Source of the DNA: Bin80 sp965209015
GTDB taxonomy: Bacteria; Bacteroidota; Rhodothermia; Rhodothermales; Bin80
Assembly (NCBI GenBank): GCA_965209015.1
Contig: OZ242367.1
Location: 124,001 to 188,000 of the forward strand
DNA length: 64,000 nucleotides
Direction of reading: 5' to 3'
The notes beneath the pieces are model-generated. The model searched no databases. It saw only the letters and a list, made by a program, of their open reading frames with translations, and had not been told where the DNA came from. Below are positions 44,214 through 54,986 of the stretch, in pieces. How positions within the stretch are numbered: the first letter of the stretch is position 1; the number at the start of each line of letters is the position of its first letter. Made by a program: the position numbers and the translations under genes.

Positions 44214-44903
44214 ATGAATTTACTGTCTGCCCTCCTGTCTCCGGTTGGCCGAAAGGTCCTGACTGGTGCTACGGGGATTGGTCTGGTTGCGTTTGTAATT
44301 GCTCACATGATCGGAAACCTTACCTATCTCTCTCCCGATCCCAACGCGTATAATGCCTACGCCTATAAGTTGATGAGTCTGGGGTGGATCTTCTATACGA
44401 TTGAAATCCTATTGGCAGTCTGTTTTCTTCTACATGCTGTCGTTGGAATTACGATTCAGGTACGCCGGCGCAAAGCGCGTCCGGTTGGATATAAACTGTA
44501 CAAAAGTGCTGGAAACCCGAGCCGTTCTGGTTACAGTGCTCGTTCCATGATCGTGACCGGAATAATCCTACTGGCATTCTTGGTTCTACATTTAATTTCG
44601 TTCAAATATGGTCCAGGCGAAGCCCAAGGGTATGTTGCAACACTGGATAGCGGGGAAGTGGTACGTGATTTACGGCGTCTGATGACGGAGAAATTCCAAG
44701 AGCCTCTCTATGCGTTTGGATATCCAATCATCATGCTCCTTCTTGGCATGCATATGCGTCACGGCGTCTGGAGTGCTCTACAGTCTCTCGGGATGATGAG
44801 CCGCCGTCTGTCTCCCTACATCTATACGCTTGCCGCCGTGTTGGGCGTATTAGTAGCCGTTGGTTTTTTGTTTATCCCCCTTTACATCTACTTCCTTGAA
44901 TAG
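44214..44903 (+). CDS. sdhC: Succinate dehydrogenase cytochrome b subunit (type B)
   Basis: The membrane anchor of succinate:quinone oxidoreductase. It has five hydrophobic helices with His residues positioned for two hemes (VAFVIAHMIGN, VCFLLHAVVGI, FLVLHLISFKYG, LLGMHMRHGVWSAL), the arrangement of the single-subunit type-B anchors of Bacteroidota and epsilonproteobacteria. I prefer the ATG at 44214 (MNLLSALLSPVGRKVLTG) to a GTG at 44169. It precedes sdhA by 13 bases. Confidence 0.92.
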   Translation: MNLLSALLSPVGRKVLTGATGIGLVAFVIAHMIGNLTYLSPDPNAYNAYAYKLMSLGWIFYTIEILLAVCFLLHAVVGITIQVRRRKARPVGYKLYKSAGNPSRSGYSARSMIVTGIILLAFLVLHLISFKYGPGEAQGYVATLDSGEVVRDLRRLMTEKFQEPLYAFGYPIIMLLLGMHMRHGVWSALQSLGMMSRRLSPYIYTLAAVLGVLVAVGFLFIPLYIYFLE

Positions 44904-44916
44904 AGGTCATCTCGAT

Positions 44917-46860
44917 ATGGTTTCATCTGCTTCAAACGGATCCCACAGCCCGCGTCTAGAAGACAAGGTTCCATCAGGTCGGCTCCAAGAAAAGTGGGAT
45001 ATTTATAAGAATGATGTTTCCTTGGTAAGTCCTGCCAACAAGCGTTGGCATCACATCCTCGTAGTGGGTTCTGGCTTAGCTGGTGCTTCCACCGCTGCAA
45101 CGCTGGCAGGTCTGGGATATAATGTGACCTGTTTCTGTATCCAAGATTCCCCGCGTCGAGCACATTCCATCGCCGCACAGGGAGGGATCAATGCTGCAAA
45201 GAATTACCCGAATGATGGGGATACAGTCTGGCGACTGTTTTACGATACGATCAAGGGAGGCGATTATCGTTCGCGGGAGGCAAATGTCTATCGGCTCGCA
45301 CAGGTCTCAAACAATATCATTGATCAAGCGGTTGCCCAAGGAGTCCCATTTGCCCGAGAGTATGGTGGAGTCCTCTCAAACCGCTCCTTTGGTGGTGCTC
45401 AGGTTTCTCGTACCTTCTATGCTCGCGGCCAGACTGGACAGCAACTCCTCCTTGGAGCCTATCAGGCATTGAGTCATCAAATTTCTGCTGGGCGTGTCAA
45501 AATGCTACCTCGCAGGGAGATGGTGGATTTAGTGGTAGCCAATCAACGCGCCTGTGGCATCATCACACGCAATCTGCTTACCGGCGAGTTGGAGCGGTAT
45601 GCGGGTGACGCTGTCCTGCTTTGCACTGGTGGATATGGGAATGCCTATTACCTGTCAACAAATGCTAAGAATTCCAATGTGACTGCAGCCTGGCGGTGCC
45701 ATAAGCGGGGCGCTTTTTTTGCCAATCCGTGCTACACTCAAATTCATCCCACTTGTATCCCTGTCTCTGGTGATTATCAGTCCAAACTCACGCTGATGAG
45801 TGAAAGCTTACGAAATGATGGTCGAGTTTGGGTGCCAAAAAATCCCGATGATCCACGGGCTCCCGAACTGATTCCCGAAGATGACAGAGATTACTACTTA
45901 GAGCGACGCTATCCAAGTTTTGGTAACCTTGTACCGCGTGATGTCGCTTCGCGTGCTGCGAAGAAGGAATGTGATGCTGGGCGAGGAGTCGGAGAGACCC
46001 GTCTTGCGGTCTACCTTGATTTTAGTGATTCCATCCGTCGCCTCGGAGAACAGACGATCCGCGAGCGCTATGGCAATCTATTTGAGATGTATGAGCGTAT
46101 TACTGGCGATAATCCATATCAAACCCCTATGCGGATCTATCCGGCCGTCCATTACACGATGGGCGGACTATGGGTGGATTACGAGCTCCAGAGCACGATC
46201 CCTGGTCTTTTTGTCTTAGGGGAAGCAAATTTCAGCGATCATGGTGCGAACCGTCTCGGGGCTAGTGCACTAATGCAGGGACTCGCAGATGGTTATTTTG
46301 TGATTCCTTATACCCTTGGCGCCTACTTAGCAGGGACGCACCAGTCAGATCAGATTCCCGAGACACATGACGCATTCGCTTCCACGGAGGAGGAAGCTGG
46401 TGCACGAATTGACCGAGTGCTCAAGAATAAGGGTGACAAGTCGGCGATCCAGTTTCATCGGGAGCTTGGTCATTTGCTTTGGGACCATGTAGGGATGTCG
46501 AGGGATCGTAGCGGCCTGGAATCTGCTCTCCATTCAATCGAAACCCTGAAAGACGAGTTCTGGGAGCGAATCCTTGTTCCTGGCTCTGCAGAGAGATACA
46601 ACAAGAACCTAGAGTTTGCCGGGCGTGTGGCTGACTTTATAGAACTGGGATCACTCATGGCGCGCGATGCACTTCGTCGGGAAGAGTCCTGTGGGGGACA
46701 TTTCCGCGAAGAGTATCAGACTCCTGACGGAGAAGCTGCACGGGATGATGAGGCTTTCGCCGATGTTGCAGCGTGGGAATATTCTGGTCATGATCCTGTC
46801 TTGCACCTTGAGCAACTCACCTTTGAGAACGTGCAACCATCTAAACGTAGCTATAAATAA
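44917..46860 (+). CDS. sdhA: Succinate dehydrogenase / fumarate reductase flavoprotein subunit
   Basis: It carries the covalent FAD and oxidises succinate to fumarate on the cytoplasmic side. Key motifs are HILVVGSGLAGASTAATL (FAD-binding), HSIAAQGGINAAKNYPNDGD (His for FAD linkage), THPTC-like QIHPTCIPVSG, PRDVASRAAKKECD (substrate Arg) and HYTMGGLWVDYELQSTIPGL, then EANFSDHGANRLGASALMQG. The start at 44917 (MVSSASNGSHSPR) avoids overlap with sdhC. About 647 residues, normal for the type-B enzyme. Confidence 0.95.
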   Translation: MVSSASNGSHSPRLEDKVPSGRLQEKWDIYKNDVSLVSPANKRWHHILVVGSGLAGASTAATLAGLGYNVTCFCIQDSPRRAHSIAAQGGINAAKNYPNDGDTVWRLFYDTIKGGDYRSREANVYRLAQVSNNIIDQAVAQGVPFAREYGGVLSNRSFGGAQVSRTFYARGQTGQQLLLGAYQALSHQISAGRVKMLPRREMVDLVVANQRACGIITRNLLTGELERYAGDAVLLCTGGYGNAYYLSTNAKNSNVTAAWRCHKRGAFFANPCYTQIHPTCIPVSGDYQSKLTLMSESLRNDGRVWVPKNPDDPRAPELIPEDDRDYYLERRYPSFGNLVPRDVASRAAKKECDAGRGVGETRLAVYLDFSDSIRRLGEQTIRERYGNLFEMYERITGDNPYQTPMRIYPAVHYTMGGLWVDYELQSTIPGLFVLGEANFSDHGANRLGASALMQGLADGYFVIPYTLGAYLAGTHQSDQIPETHDAFASTEEEAGARIDRVLKNKGDKSAIQFHRELGHLLWDHVGMSRDRSGLESALHSIETLKDEFWERILVPGSAERYNKNLEFAGRVADFIELGSLMARDALRREESCGGHFREEYQTPDGEAARDDEAFADVAAWEYSGHDPVLHLEQLTFENVQPSKRSYK

Positions 46861-46864
46861 ACTC

Positions 46865-47608
46865 ATGGTAATTCACCTTCGAATTTGGAGACAAAAAGAC
46901 GCACACACTAAAGGGAAGCTTGTCAACTATACGGTTCGCGAGGCAAGCGAGCACATGTCTTTTCTTGAGCTTCTTGACGTACTCAATGAACAGCTTTTAG
47001 CCGACGGGGGAGATCCAGTAGAGTTTGATAGTGACTGCCGTGAGGGGATCTGCGGGTCCTGTGGTCTAATGGTTGCCGGTATTGCACATGGGCCGCAAAA
47101 GCGTACGGCAGTTTGCCAGTTACATATGCGTAGCTTCAAGGATGGAGATACGATCACGGTGGAGCCGTTCCGTGCACATGCATTCCCGGTGATCCGGGAC
47201 TTAGTGGTAGACCGGAGTGCCTTTGACCGCATAATTTCTGCCCATGGGTTCGTTTCTGTCACGACCGGCTCTGCTCCTGACGCGAATGCCATCCCGATTC
47301 CAAAGGATACAGTAGATGAGGCCATGGACTATGCCGCCTGTATTGGCTGTGGTGCTTGTGTTGCGGCATGCCCTAATGGAAGTGCCTCTCTCTTTACCGC
47401 TGCCAAGATTTCCCACTTAGGTCTACTTCCTCAGGGGCAGGTGGAAGCGTCTCAGCGTGTCATTGCGATGGTAGATCAGATGGATTTAGAAGGCTTTGGC
47501 GACTGCTCCAATTATGCTGAGTGTGAAGCTGTATGTCCTAAGGGAATTTCTGTTGCAGGGATTGCTCAGATGAGGAGGGCCTACATGAAAGGGGTCCTGT
47601 CAAATTAA
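46865..47608 (+). CDS. sdhB: Succinate dehydrogenase iron-sulfur subunit
   Basis: It relays electrons from FAD to the quinone site through three clusters. The 2Fe-2S ligands are in FDSDCREGICGSCGLMVAG and a later TAVCQLH. The 4Fe-4S/3Fe-4S ligands are in CIGCGACVAACPNGSA and CSNYAECEAVCPKGI. The start at 46865 (MVIHLRIWRQKDAHTKGK) is the family start and lies 4 bases after the sdhA stop. The length (247) is normal. Confidence 0.95.
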   Translation: MVIHLRIWRQKDAHTKGKLVNYTVREASEHMSFLELLDVLNEQLLADGGDPVEFDSDCREGICGSCGLMVAGIAHGPQKRTAVCQLHMRSFKDGDTITVEPFRAHAFPVIRDLVVDRSAFDRIISAHGFVSVTTGSAPDANAIPIPKDTVDEAMDYAACIGCGACVAACPNGSASLFTAAKISHLGLLPQGQVEASQRVIAMVDQMDLEGFGDCSNYAECEAVCPKGISVAGIAQMRRAYMKGVLSN

Positions 47609-47654
47609 ATCTGCCTCCTTATTACTCATCCTTTAATCCCCCGAGGCCGGTCCC

Positions 47655-48917
47655 TTGATCGTTGTAATCCATTTTTGTTTACTGGTTGCCTCGATTTATG
47701 TCATCGTCAAGTCCAGTGACTCTCTGGTTGATTTAGCCAGTTCAATTGGGCGGAAGTTGAAGCTGAGTGACTACTTTATTGGTAGCTTCATCGTTGGGAT
47801 CGGAACTTCTTTACCCGAGCTTTTTACGTCCGTCGCGGCGGCAACCTCTGGATCTCCAGAGTTGGTAAGTCCCAACGTTTTTGGAACCGTAGTCGCCAAT
47901 TTAGGTGCAGGGTTTGGCTTTGGTGTTTTAGCATTGTTCTTTTTTGTTCGGACAAGTGATGGGACGTTGCGCCTATTTACCACCTCTCATGCACTCTCAG
48001 GCGGGTATCTGAATTTTGGTGACACAAATGCGAGTCCGGTCATCTTCGCATCCCTTTCTGTACTTCTGGCGTTGTTACTCTGCTTAGACAATGTTTTCGG
48101 CCCTTTTGACGCCGGGTTGTTTGCGATTCTATACATCGCATTTATGGGATGGCAATTTTCTCAAAGCCGAAACCAGCAACCTCGAGAGGATCCTCATCCA
48201 ACAAAAAAAGAAATCACACAGGCGAAATCCACGAAGGGACTATTTATTAAGGCCATTTGGCAGGTCTTCCCGACCGTCATTGTCTTCCTGTTTGTTGTCG
48301 GGTTGTTTGCCTTTCCCCCTGTTCGACAAGAGTTATTGGAAGTTGCTACTGGGGGCCTTCCACTCATTTTGTTTCTGGTCGGATTGGTCCTCTTGCTAGC
48401 CTTTCAACTTTGGGACTATTGGCCTGAATTAACTCGCACTGGAGGTCCTGAGTCTTCCAACGTTAGTTCTGTTCCGATCTTCATTGCGATCCTACTCTTC
48501 GGTCTCATTATTGCCGTTCTATACTTTAGTGGCGTGATCGTGGTGGGATCTCTCGTTAAACTTGCAGATGATCTCGGAATTAATTCGGGGGCTCTTGCCG
48601 CCAGCGCCTTGGCAATTGGTACCTCACTTCCCGATATTGTTGTCGCGCTCAATGTAATACGGCGTGGTCGACATAAGCTACTGGTCGGTCATATCTTCCA
48701 GTCAAATATTTTTGATGTGTTCCTGATCATGGCCGTATGTGGATTTATTGACCGCCTTCCTGATGTCGCTACTGGTCCGTCTCTGATCTCCATCGCGGCA
48801 TCCATTGTATTGACGTTGCCTTTGCTATGGACGTTGCGTTCGCGAAAATTATCTGGAATGGGAGGGCTGGGCCTACTTATCGGTTTTCTCATTTTCCTCG
48901 TCCTGCTTTACGGCTGA
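47655..48917 (+). CDS. CaCA-family Na+/Ca2+ (cation) exchanger
   Basis: A 420-residue inner membrane antiporter with about ten hydrophobic helices and the two inverted alpha-repeats of the CaCA family: FIVGIGTSLPELFTSVAAA (about 45-63) and ALAIGTSLPDIVVALNVI (about 315-332). The acidic residues in 'GTSLPE/GTSLPD' coordinate the cation. A cytoplasmic loop (about 165-200, QSRNQQPREDPHPTKKEITQ) separates the halves. The start is an apparent TTG at 47655. It probably exports calcium in exchange for sodium or protons. It converges on the LRR gene that ends at 49030. Confidence 0.88.
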   Translation: MIVVIHFCLLVASIYVIVKSSDSLVDLASSIGRKLKLSDYFIGSFIVGIGTSLPELFTSVAAATSGSPELVSPNVFGTVVANLGAGFGFGVLALFFFVRTSDGTLRLFTTSHALSGGYLNFGDTNASPVIFASLSVLLALLLCLDNVFGPFDAGLFAILYIAFMGWQFSQSRNQQPREDPHPTKKEITQAKSTKGLFIKAIWQVFPTVIVFLFVVGLFAFPPVRQELLEVATGGLPLILFLVGLVLLLAFQLWDYWPELTRTGGPESSNVSSVPIFIAILLFGLIIAVLYFSGVIVVGSLVKLADDLGINSGALAASALAIGTSLPDIVVALNVIRRGRHKLLVGHIFQSNIFDVFLIMAVCGFIDRLPDVATGPSLISIAASIVLTLPLLWTLRSRKLSGMGGLGLLIGFLIFLVLLYG

Positions 48918-49029
48918 TATTTCTTAACCTATGCTGCGTTGGGAGGGCCGCACAAAGCACAGAGCCATAATCAACCATTGCATCAGACATCTTCTGGAGG
49001 AATTCGGATCTCGTTCCAGATCCCAGTCC

Positions 49030-51553
49030 CTACTTGATGCGCGTCATGCGTCCCTCGGTACGTTGAATCGTTTTCCCCATCTCGGCCGTCATCTGATAGA
49101 CATAAACTCCTGGGGGAAGGTGGGGCATTTCCAGAGGAAGAGATCTGGAAGCGCCAGCCGATATTCCCCAAAATTCTTCCCGATGGACTTTCTGGCCGAG
49201 GATATTGAAGACATCAACAGATATATTTGCCCTGTGAGGCAGATCCAGTTGAATGGTAGTGGATGACGTGAATGGGTTGGGATAATTTCCGAGTAGGGCA
49301 AAGTCAACTATGGAGGCTGGATCCGATATGTTCGTATCCGTGAGAACACGTACCCTAACCCAGTCGGGGTCTGAGTTCGCGTGGCCAAAGCTTTTGGTCG
49401 CTTCTCCTACATTTCCTGGAATCGCAACCACTTTAAAGAAGAGATTCCCTCCTTCCATTGGTGCTGTAAAACTCGGTGATTCAGTATCCTCACCGGTCAA
49501 GGATACTGCATCCGGTGCCGGGATATGTGAATTTGGGCCATCTACTTGAATCCATTCCCAACGAATAAAATCACCCCAAGGGCCCGTAACGCTGCCCAAA
49601 AGAGAGGCCTTAGCGCCCTGTTTCACATACAAATCCTGACCTGCGTTGACCACAGGCTTGAAAGGAGCCCCAGGGTTATCCTGAAGGTATAGTCCGGCAA
49701 AACTGAAAAAATCGTCCAGTGGCATTTCAACAAGATCTTTAAAGATGTTGTCGGGTAGCACCCTCAATTTATTTTCGCTTAAATTAAGTGAGGTCAGCGA
49801 AATCAGTTCATCAAAGATGCCTGCGGGAAGTTCGCTCAGTTCATTTTCATTCAAAAAGAGTATGTCCAGTGATGTCAGTTCATCAAAAATACCGTTGGGG
49901 AGCGTGCTCAGTTCATTTTTGATTAGATCAAGTTCAATCAACGAAGTCAGTTCATCAAAGACACCGTTAGGGAGTGTGCTTAGACCATTTTCATTCAAAA
50001 AGAGTATTTCCAGTGATGTCAGTTCATCAAAGAGGTTGTCAGGGAGTTCACTGATGTTATTTTCTCTGAGCCCAAGCACCCTTAGTGAGTTGAGTTCTCC
50101 AAAGATACCGGCGGGGAATGTACTGAGGTCATTTCTTGACAAAAAGAGAACTTCCAGCGAAGTCAGTTCATCAAAGACACCGTCTGGAAGTGTACTCAGG
50201 CCATTTCCTGACAGGACAAGAATAGTCAGTGAGGTGAGTTCATCAAAGACGCCGTTCGGGAGTACAGTGAGAGGATTCCAGCTCAGTCAGCGAGGTGAGT
50301 TCATCAAATATGCCCTCGGGGAGCATACTCAGGCTATTCTGTGACAAAGATAGTCCGATCAGCGAGGTTAGGTTATCAAAAATGCCGACGGGGAGTGTGT
50401 TCAAGTCATTTTGCATCAGAGAAAGTTGGTTCAGTGAACTCAATCGGTCAAAGAGGCCAGCGGGGAGTGTGCTCAAATTATTACGATCCAAGAAAAGCCC
50501 AGTCAGCGAAGTCAATCCATCAAAGAGGCCAGCGGGGAGCGTGGCTATAGTGTTATAGTTCAAATTAAGCCAATGCAGGGAGGTCAATCCATCAAAGAGG
50601 CCAGCGGGGAGCGTGGTTATAATGTTATAGGTCAAATCAAGACTATGCAGGGAGGTCAACTCATCAAAGAGGCCAGCGGGGAGCGTACTCAGGCTATTCT
50701 GTGACAAAGATAGTCCGATCAGCGAAGTCAGTTCATCAAAGAGACCAGCGGGGAGCGTACTCAGATCATTATCTCCCAAACCTAGGGAGGTCAGGGAGGT
50801 CAGTTCATCAAAGATGCCCTCTGGAAATGTACTTAGCTGATTATTATGCAGTATGAGTAGGGTCAAGGAGGTTAGTTCATCAAAGATGCCCTCTGGAAGC
50901 GTGAGTAAAGAATTTTGGTTCAACCAAAGACCGGTTAGTGAGATCAGACCATCAAAATCCGTGGACTTCAAGCTTGAAATATTTTTACCCTCTAACCCCA
51001 AGTCATTTGTGATTGCGGCCAGTTGTCCACTTGTAACATCTGCACAATCATTTACGTCACGAATTTTGAGTAAGATCGCTTCAACGACCGCTACCGTCCG
51101 ATCACAAATACCACTTTTCGTTTGACGGTTGGGTTTAAGCTTATCTCCGTCTGACTTCGTCACCTTGAAGCATGGGCTGTTTTCAGAACTCCCTGACACC
51201 TCTGACCCTTGTCTGGAACGATAAGATTTAGGAAATTGCTCCTGAGGAAATGTTTTCTCCACCAGACCGGCGTTCGCACCAGTGACTTGTCTCCGTCCAC
51301 CATCACATAGGTTAGAATCAAGCCCCTCCGAAGAGACTTCCTCTGGAGCATGGCTCATCAGGACGCTTGTGAAAAGGAGTCCGTCCTTATTCTTCATGGA
51401 GAAGTACTCTGAATTTGTTTCAAATTCGAGAGAGTTCCCATGTGCCACATCAATCTGTCCAATCGCAGGATGTTGTGACAGCAACATCCCTACAATGAAC
51501 AAGGGCAATCCCAGAAACCTAGCAGGCTGTATCACCGTCAACCACATATTCAC
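49030..51553 (-). pseudogene. LRR T9SS protein split by an 11-base deletion
   Basis: 51553 to 50243 encodes a signal peptide (…FLGLPLFIVGMLLSQHPAIGQ), an N-terminal region, the LRR cap (VEAILLKIRDVNDCADVTSG) and about twelve 24-residue repeats (FDELTSL..L.L..N.L.TLPAGL). Near 50278 one repeat lacks 11 bases, shifting the frame to a stop at 50243. The other frame continues without a break: NPLTVLPNGVFDELTSL, more repeats, an Ig/PKD-like domain (WGDFIRWEWIQVDGP) and a T9SS sorting domain (LLGNYPNPFTSSTTIQLDL, NILGQKVH, GVYVYQMTAEMG). The downstream part alone (50142-49030) lacks an export signal, so the gene is probably dead or an assembly casualty. It is a paralogue of 52145-53941. Confidence 0.85.
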
Positions 51554-52144
51554 TGGGCAATGGATTGATAGATTGATTTTGGAGACGACTCACCAAATAC
51601 TCAATCCGCTACGCGGTTGGGCAGATGCTGTTCCATGGAAGAGTGTGACCGCCTGCAAAATGCGTTCGCCATATCACCGTTTAGCATCCATACGGCAGTC
51701 CATCATTCACTAATTTTGCATTATTCCAGATGCCTATGACGTCCAAGGGTAAATCGTACAGAGGTTGTAAAATAAACACGCATGAATCGGCATCCATCTT
51801 TACCTAAGGGAACGATATAGTATTGATCGCACCACATAATTTTATATCCTGTGGGACTTCCCCACTTTACTGATAAAAGTCTGACTACACATATTCAGAC
51901 GGAATAGTCATTTTGGTAAACAGGAACACTCGGCTACATATGATCTGGAAAGCGAGTATGTGGGAATCTACCCCTACCACTTTCTCTTCAATTAGCTGAA
52001 CTCTGCCAATCAGATACTGAACTCCCTTAAAACTTGGTGCGAATAACAGCCACACAATACTGGCAGGATCCTTATTGATGCATAAGCCCTGCTAATTTCT
52101 TAATCAACAACCTTTATTGCATAAAGTTATCGTACTCATGGCCC
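51554..52144. other. Gene-less stretch between the LRR genes
   Basis: About 590 bases with no supportable gene or clear repeat. It must carry the promoter of the split LRR gene (right side, minus strand). I saw no strong terminator for the upstream LRR gene. Confidence 0.5.
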
Positions 52145-53941
52145 TTAATTGATGAGTGTCATACGTCCCCCAGTACGTCGTTTGGTTACTCCCATCTCGG
52201 CAGTCACCTGATAGATATAAACTCCAGGGGGAAAGTTTGACAATCCAAACGAAAGTGACCGGGAAACACCTGCTGATATCCCCCAGAATTCTTCCTGATG
52301 GACTTTCTGTCCCAGCATATTGAACACTTCAACAAATACATCTGCCTTGTAAGGTAGATCTAGTTGAATGGAGGTGGATGATGTGAATGGGTTGGGATAA
52401 TTTCCGAGCAGTGCAAAATCAACTATGGAGGATGGAGCCGAGATGTTCGTGTCCGTGCGAACTCGTATGGTGATCCAGTCAGGATCTGAGTTTGCGTGGC
52501 CAAATCGCTCGGTAGCCTCCCCTATGTTTCCTGGAATCGCAACCACCTTGAAGTGTAGATCGGTCTCCTCCATTGGGGCAGTAAAACTGGGGGATCCCGT
52601 ATCCGCACCAGTCAAGCGTATCGCATCTGGTGTGGGAATTAGTGAACTTGGTCCGTCAACCTGAACCCATTCCCAACGAACTAAATCACCCCATGGGCCT
52701 GTGGCATCTGCTTGAATTGAGACTTCAGATCCTGGTTTCACAGTGAAGTCCTCGCCAAGGTTGACCACAGGCTTAAAGGGTGCCCCCAAGTTATCTTGAA
52801 GGTATAGTCCCAGCAAGATGAACGAGGCATCCAGTTCTAATTCTACAAGATCTTCAAGAATGCCCTCTGGAAGCACACTTAATTCATTTTGTGATAAATT
52901 CAGCAACGTCAGCGACGTTAGACCATCAAATAGGTCGTCGGGGAGAATGCTCAGATCATTATCATTCAAGGCAAGACTAGTGAGAGAGTTCAGCTGATTA
53001 AAGATGCCTTCTGGGAGTTCAGTCAATACATTACTGCCCAGCCAAAGCTCCGTGAGCGAGGTGAGTTTATCAAAGAGGCCGACCGGAAGTAAGCTTAACT
53101 CATTTTGCGAAAGAGAAAGCCTTTCCAGCGAAGTGAGTTCGTCAAAGAGGCCGACCGGGAGTAGACTGAGACTATTTCCATCAAAGGATATATTGGTCAG
53201 CGAAGTCAGCTTATCAAAGATGCCGTCTGGAAGAACCTGCAGATCATTTCCAAATAAATCAAGTATCGTTAGCGACGTCAACTCATCAAAGAGGCCGTCA
53301 GGAAGTGTGGTCAGATCATTTTGAGACAAATAAAGTTCGGTCAGTGAGGTTAGACCGTTAAAATCTGTATCCTTCAGGCTTGAAATATTCTTAGACTCCA
53401 ATCGCAAATCACCTGTAATTGCAGCCAGTTGTCCACTCGTCACTGCCGCACAGTCGTTTGCACCAGAGAGTTTCTCTAAGATCGCATCAATGACCTCTGC
53501 GGTCCGATCACAAATATTTCGGTTTAAGTGTTTGGTTGGTTTGAGTTCAGTAGCAAAAGACTTCGGCGCATCAACGCATGGATCAACTTCATAGATCTCT
53601 TGTGATTCTACTCTTATTTGAAGACGTTTTGAATAAGAAAACGGCCCTTGAATAGGGGGTTTGCCCTCCAAGTAGGTATTCGCATGGGTAATATGTCTCT
53701 GTCCTTCTCCGCATAGGTTAGGATTGATTCTTGACGAATACCCTGACTCATGAACTAGATTCATATGCATACCCTCGGGAGAGAATTCGTCAGAATCCTC
53801 CGGTTGAATACCCTGAATTTTCATCTCAAATCCGAGATGATTTCCCTGGACTATCTCACTCTGTCCAAACGCAGGATCATGCATTAGCAACGTCCACGCC
53901 ATGAATAAGGTCAAGCCTAAAAATCTGGAATACTGTGTCAT
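52145..53941 (-). CDS. LRR T9SS surface protein
   Basis: An intact paralogue of the split gene downstream. From the ATG at 53941 it has a signal peptide (MTQYSRFLGLTLFMAWTLLM…AFGQ), an unrecognised region to about 150, the LRR cap with two Cys (NICDRTAEVIDAILEKLSG, NDCAAVTSGQLAAITGDLRL), eight to nine 24-residue leucine-rich repeats (FDELTSL..L.L..N.L..LP.GL), an Ig/PKD-like domain (WGDLVRWEWVQVDGPSSLIP), and a T9SS sorting domain (LLGNYPNPFTSSTSIQLDL, FNMLGQKVHQEEF, GVYIYQVTAEMG). It is predicted to be surface-exposed and to bind protein or host ligands. The in-frame ATG at 53995 is less likely because the signal peptide starts at 53941. Confidence 0.88.
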   Translation of the reverse strand: MTQYSRFLGLTLFMAWTLLMHDPAFGQSEIVQGNHLGFEMKIQGIQPEDSDEFSPEGMHMNLVHESGYSSRINPNLCGEGQRHITHANTYLEGKPPIQGPFSYSKRLQIRVESQEIYEVDPCVDAPKSFATELKPTKHLNRNICDRTAEVIDAILEKLSGANDCAAVTSGQLAAITGDLRLESKNISSLKDTDFNGLTSLTELYLSQNDLTTLPDGLFDELTSLTILDLFGNDLQVLPDGIFDKLTSLTNISFDGNSLSLLPVGLFDELTSLERLSLSQNELSLLPVGLFDKLTSLTELWLGSNVLTELPEGIFNQLNSLTSLALNDNDLSILPDDLFDGLTSLTLLNLSQNELSVLPEGILEDLVELELDASFILLGLYLQDNLGAPFKPVVNLGEDFTVKPGSEVSIQADATGPWGDLVRWEWVQVDGPSSLIPTPDAIRLTGADTGSPSFTAPMEETDLHFKVVAIPGNIGEATERFGHANSDPDWITIRVRTDTNISAPSSIVDFALLGNYPNPFTSSTSIQLDLPYKADVFVEVFNMLGQKVHQEEFWGISAGVSRSLSFGLSNFPPGVYIYQVTAEMGVTKRRTGGRMTLIN

Positions 53942-54362
53942 TATCAAACTACTAATTACCCTGTAATTCAACCGAAGATTATATTTGTAAGACATTATTG
54001 ATGATCTTTTCCAGTCAGTTGGTTATTGAATGAAGACGTTAGAGTTCTATTTTGTTAATGTTGCATCTCATCTCCTCCGCGCCTGTAATTTGTCACTGAC
54101 TTCAAAAAGTGTTGTCATTGAAAATGATCATATATAGGGACGATGGTAATTTCCAAGTAAGAAATTTCAGCTTTGAAGAAGTAGATTTATCTATCCATTC
54201 GCTTCCTTAACATGAGCTAATCTGCTTGGATCTTAGAATGGAAAAATATATTATTTTGTGGCATATATACCGGTATTGAACGTCATCAAGTATCACTTGG
54301 TCAATAATTCGGGAATTCTGTATGGAATCAATATTTTTTCATAGCGATCCATCCGCCTTTAT
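53942..54362. other. Divergent intergenic region, LRR gene and TRAP operon
   Basis: About 420 AT-rich bases between two divergent transcription units. It must hold both promoters. I saw no clear palindrome or riboswitch. Confidence 0.5.
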
Positions 54363-54986
54363 ATGTCGCTAACCAAAATCGTGACGACCTGCGCGAACCG
54401 AATTGAGAAAGCAACGGATCTCTTCGGGAGGCTGACTTGGTACTGTACGCTCTTTATGGTGATCATCGGTGCCTTCAACGCAGTCACACGTTCCCTCTCC
54501 GGCTGGGCTCATATTGATCCTTCCAGTGCAAGCACATTCCAGAAACTTCTCTACTGGATTGGTGAAGCAGCACGACAAGGAAGTTCCAATACATTTATTG
54601 AGCTCCAGTGGTATCTGTTTAGCATCATCTTCTTGTTAGGAGCTTCCTATGCCCTGAAATCCGATGCCCATGTTCGGGTTGATATATTTTACAACCGCCT
54701 TTCCGTGAACGCCCAAACTTGGGTGAACATCGCCGGCTCACTTATTTTTCTTCTACCATTTTGCATCCTCATGATTTGGTCTTCTTGGCCGGTAGTTGCA
54801 GACTCCTGGATCCGGTTGGAGGGATCTCCTGATCCAGGCGGCTTACCCCGCTATCCTCTCCTGACCGTCGTCCCACTCGCATTCATGTTACTGATGGCAC
54901 AAGGGCTGGCCTTTGCGGCTCGCGAGATGTTGCAACTCTTACCAATCTCCAAAATGAAGTGTCCACATAAAGAAGATGGGGCTTGA
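54363..54986 (+). CDS. TRAP transporter small permease (DctQ-type)
   Basis: A 207-residue inner membrane protein with four hydrophobic helices (LTWYCTLFMVIIGAFNAVTR, IELQWYLFSIIFLLGASYAL, WVNIAGSLIFLLPFCILMIW, LLTVVPLAFMLLMAQGLAFA). 'ELQWYLF' and 'DAHVRVDIFYNRLS' are DctQ signatures of the mannitol/chloroaromatic and 2-oxoacid group. It assists the large permease, whose ATG lies 11 bases inside this gene. Confidence 0.9.
   Translation: MSLTKIVTTCANRIEKATDLFGRLTWYCTLFMVIIGAFNAVTRSLSGWAHIDPSSASTFQKLLYWIGEAARQGSSNTFIELQWYLFSIIFLLGASYALKSDAHVRVDIFYNRLSVNAQTWVNIAGSLIFLLPFCILMIWSSWPVVADSWIRLEGSPDPGGLPRYPLLTVVPLAFMLLMAQGLAFAAREMLQLLPISKMKCPHKEDGA

Noticed and set aside
49745..50558. Plus-strand repetitive Ser/Lys-rich frames opposite the LRR gene
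   Set aside because: The periodic SSSK-type sequence is the antisense of the leucine-rich repeat codons, not a separate low-complexity protein.
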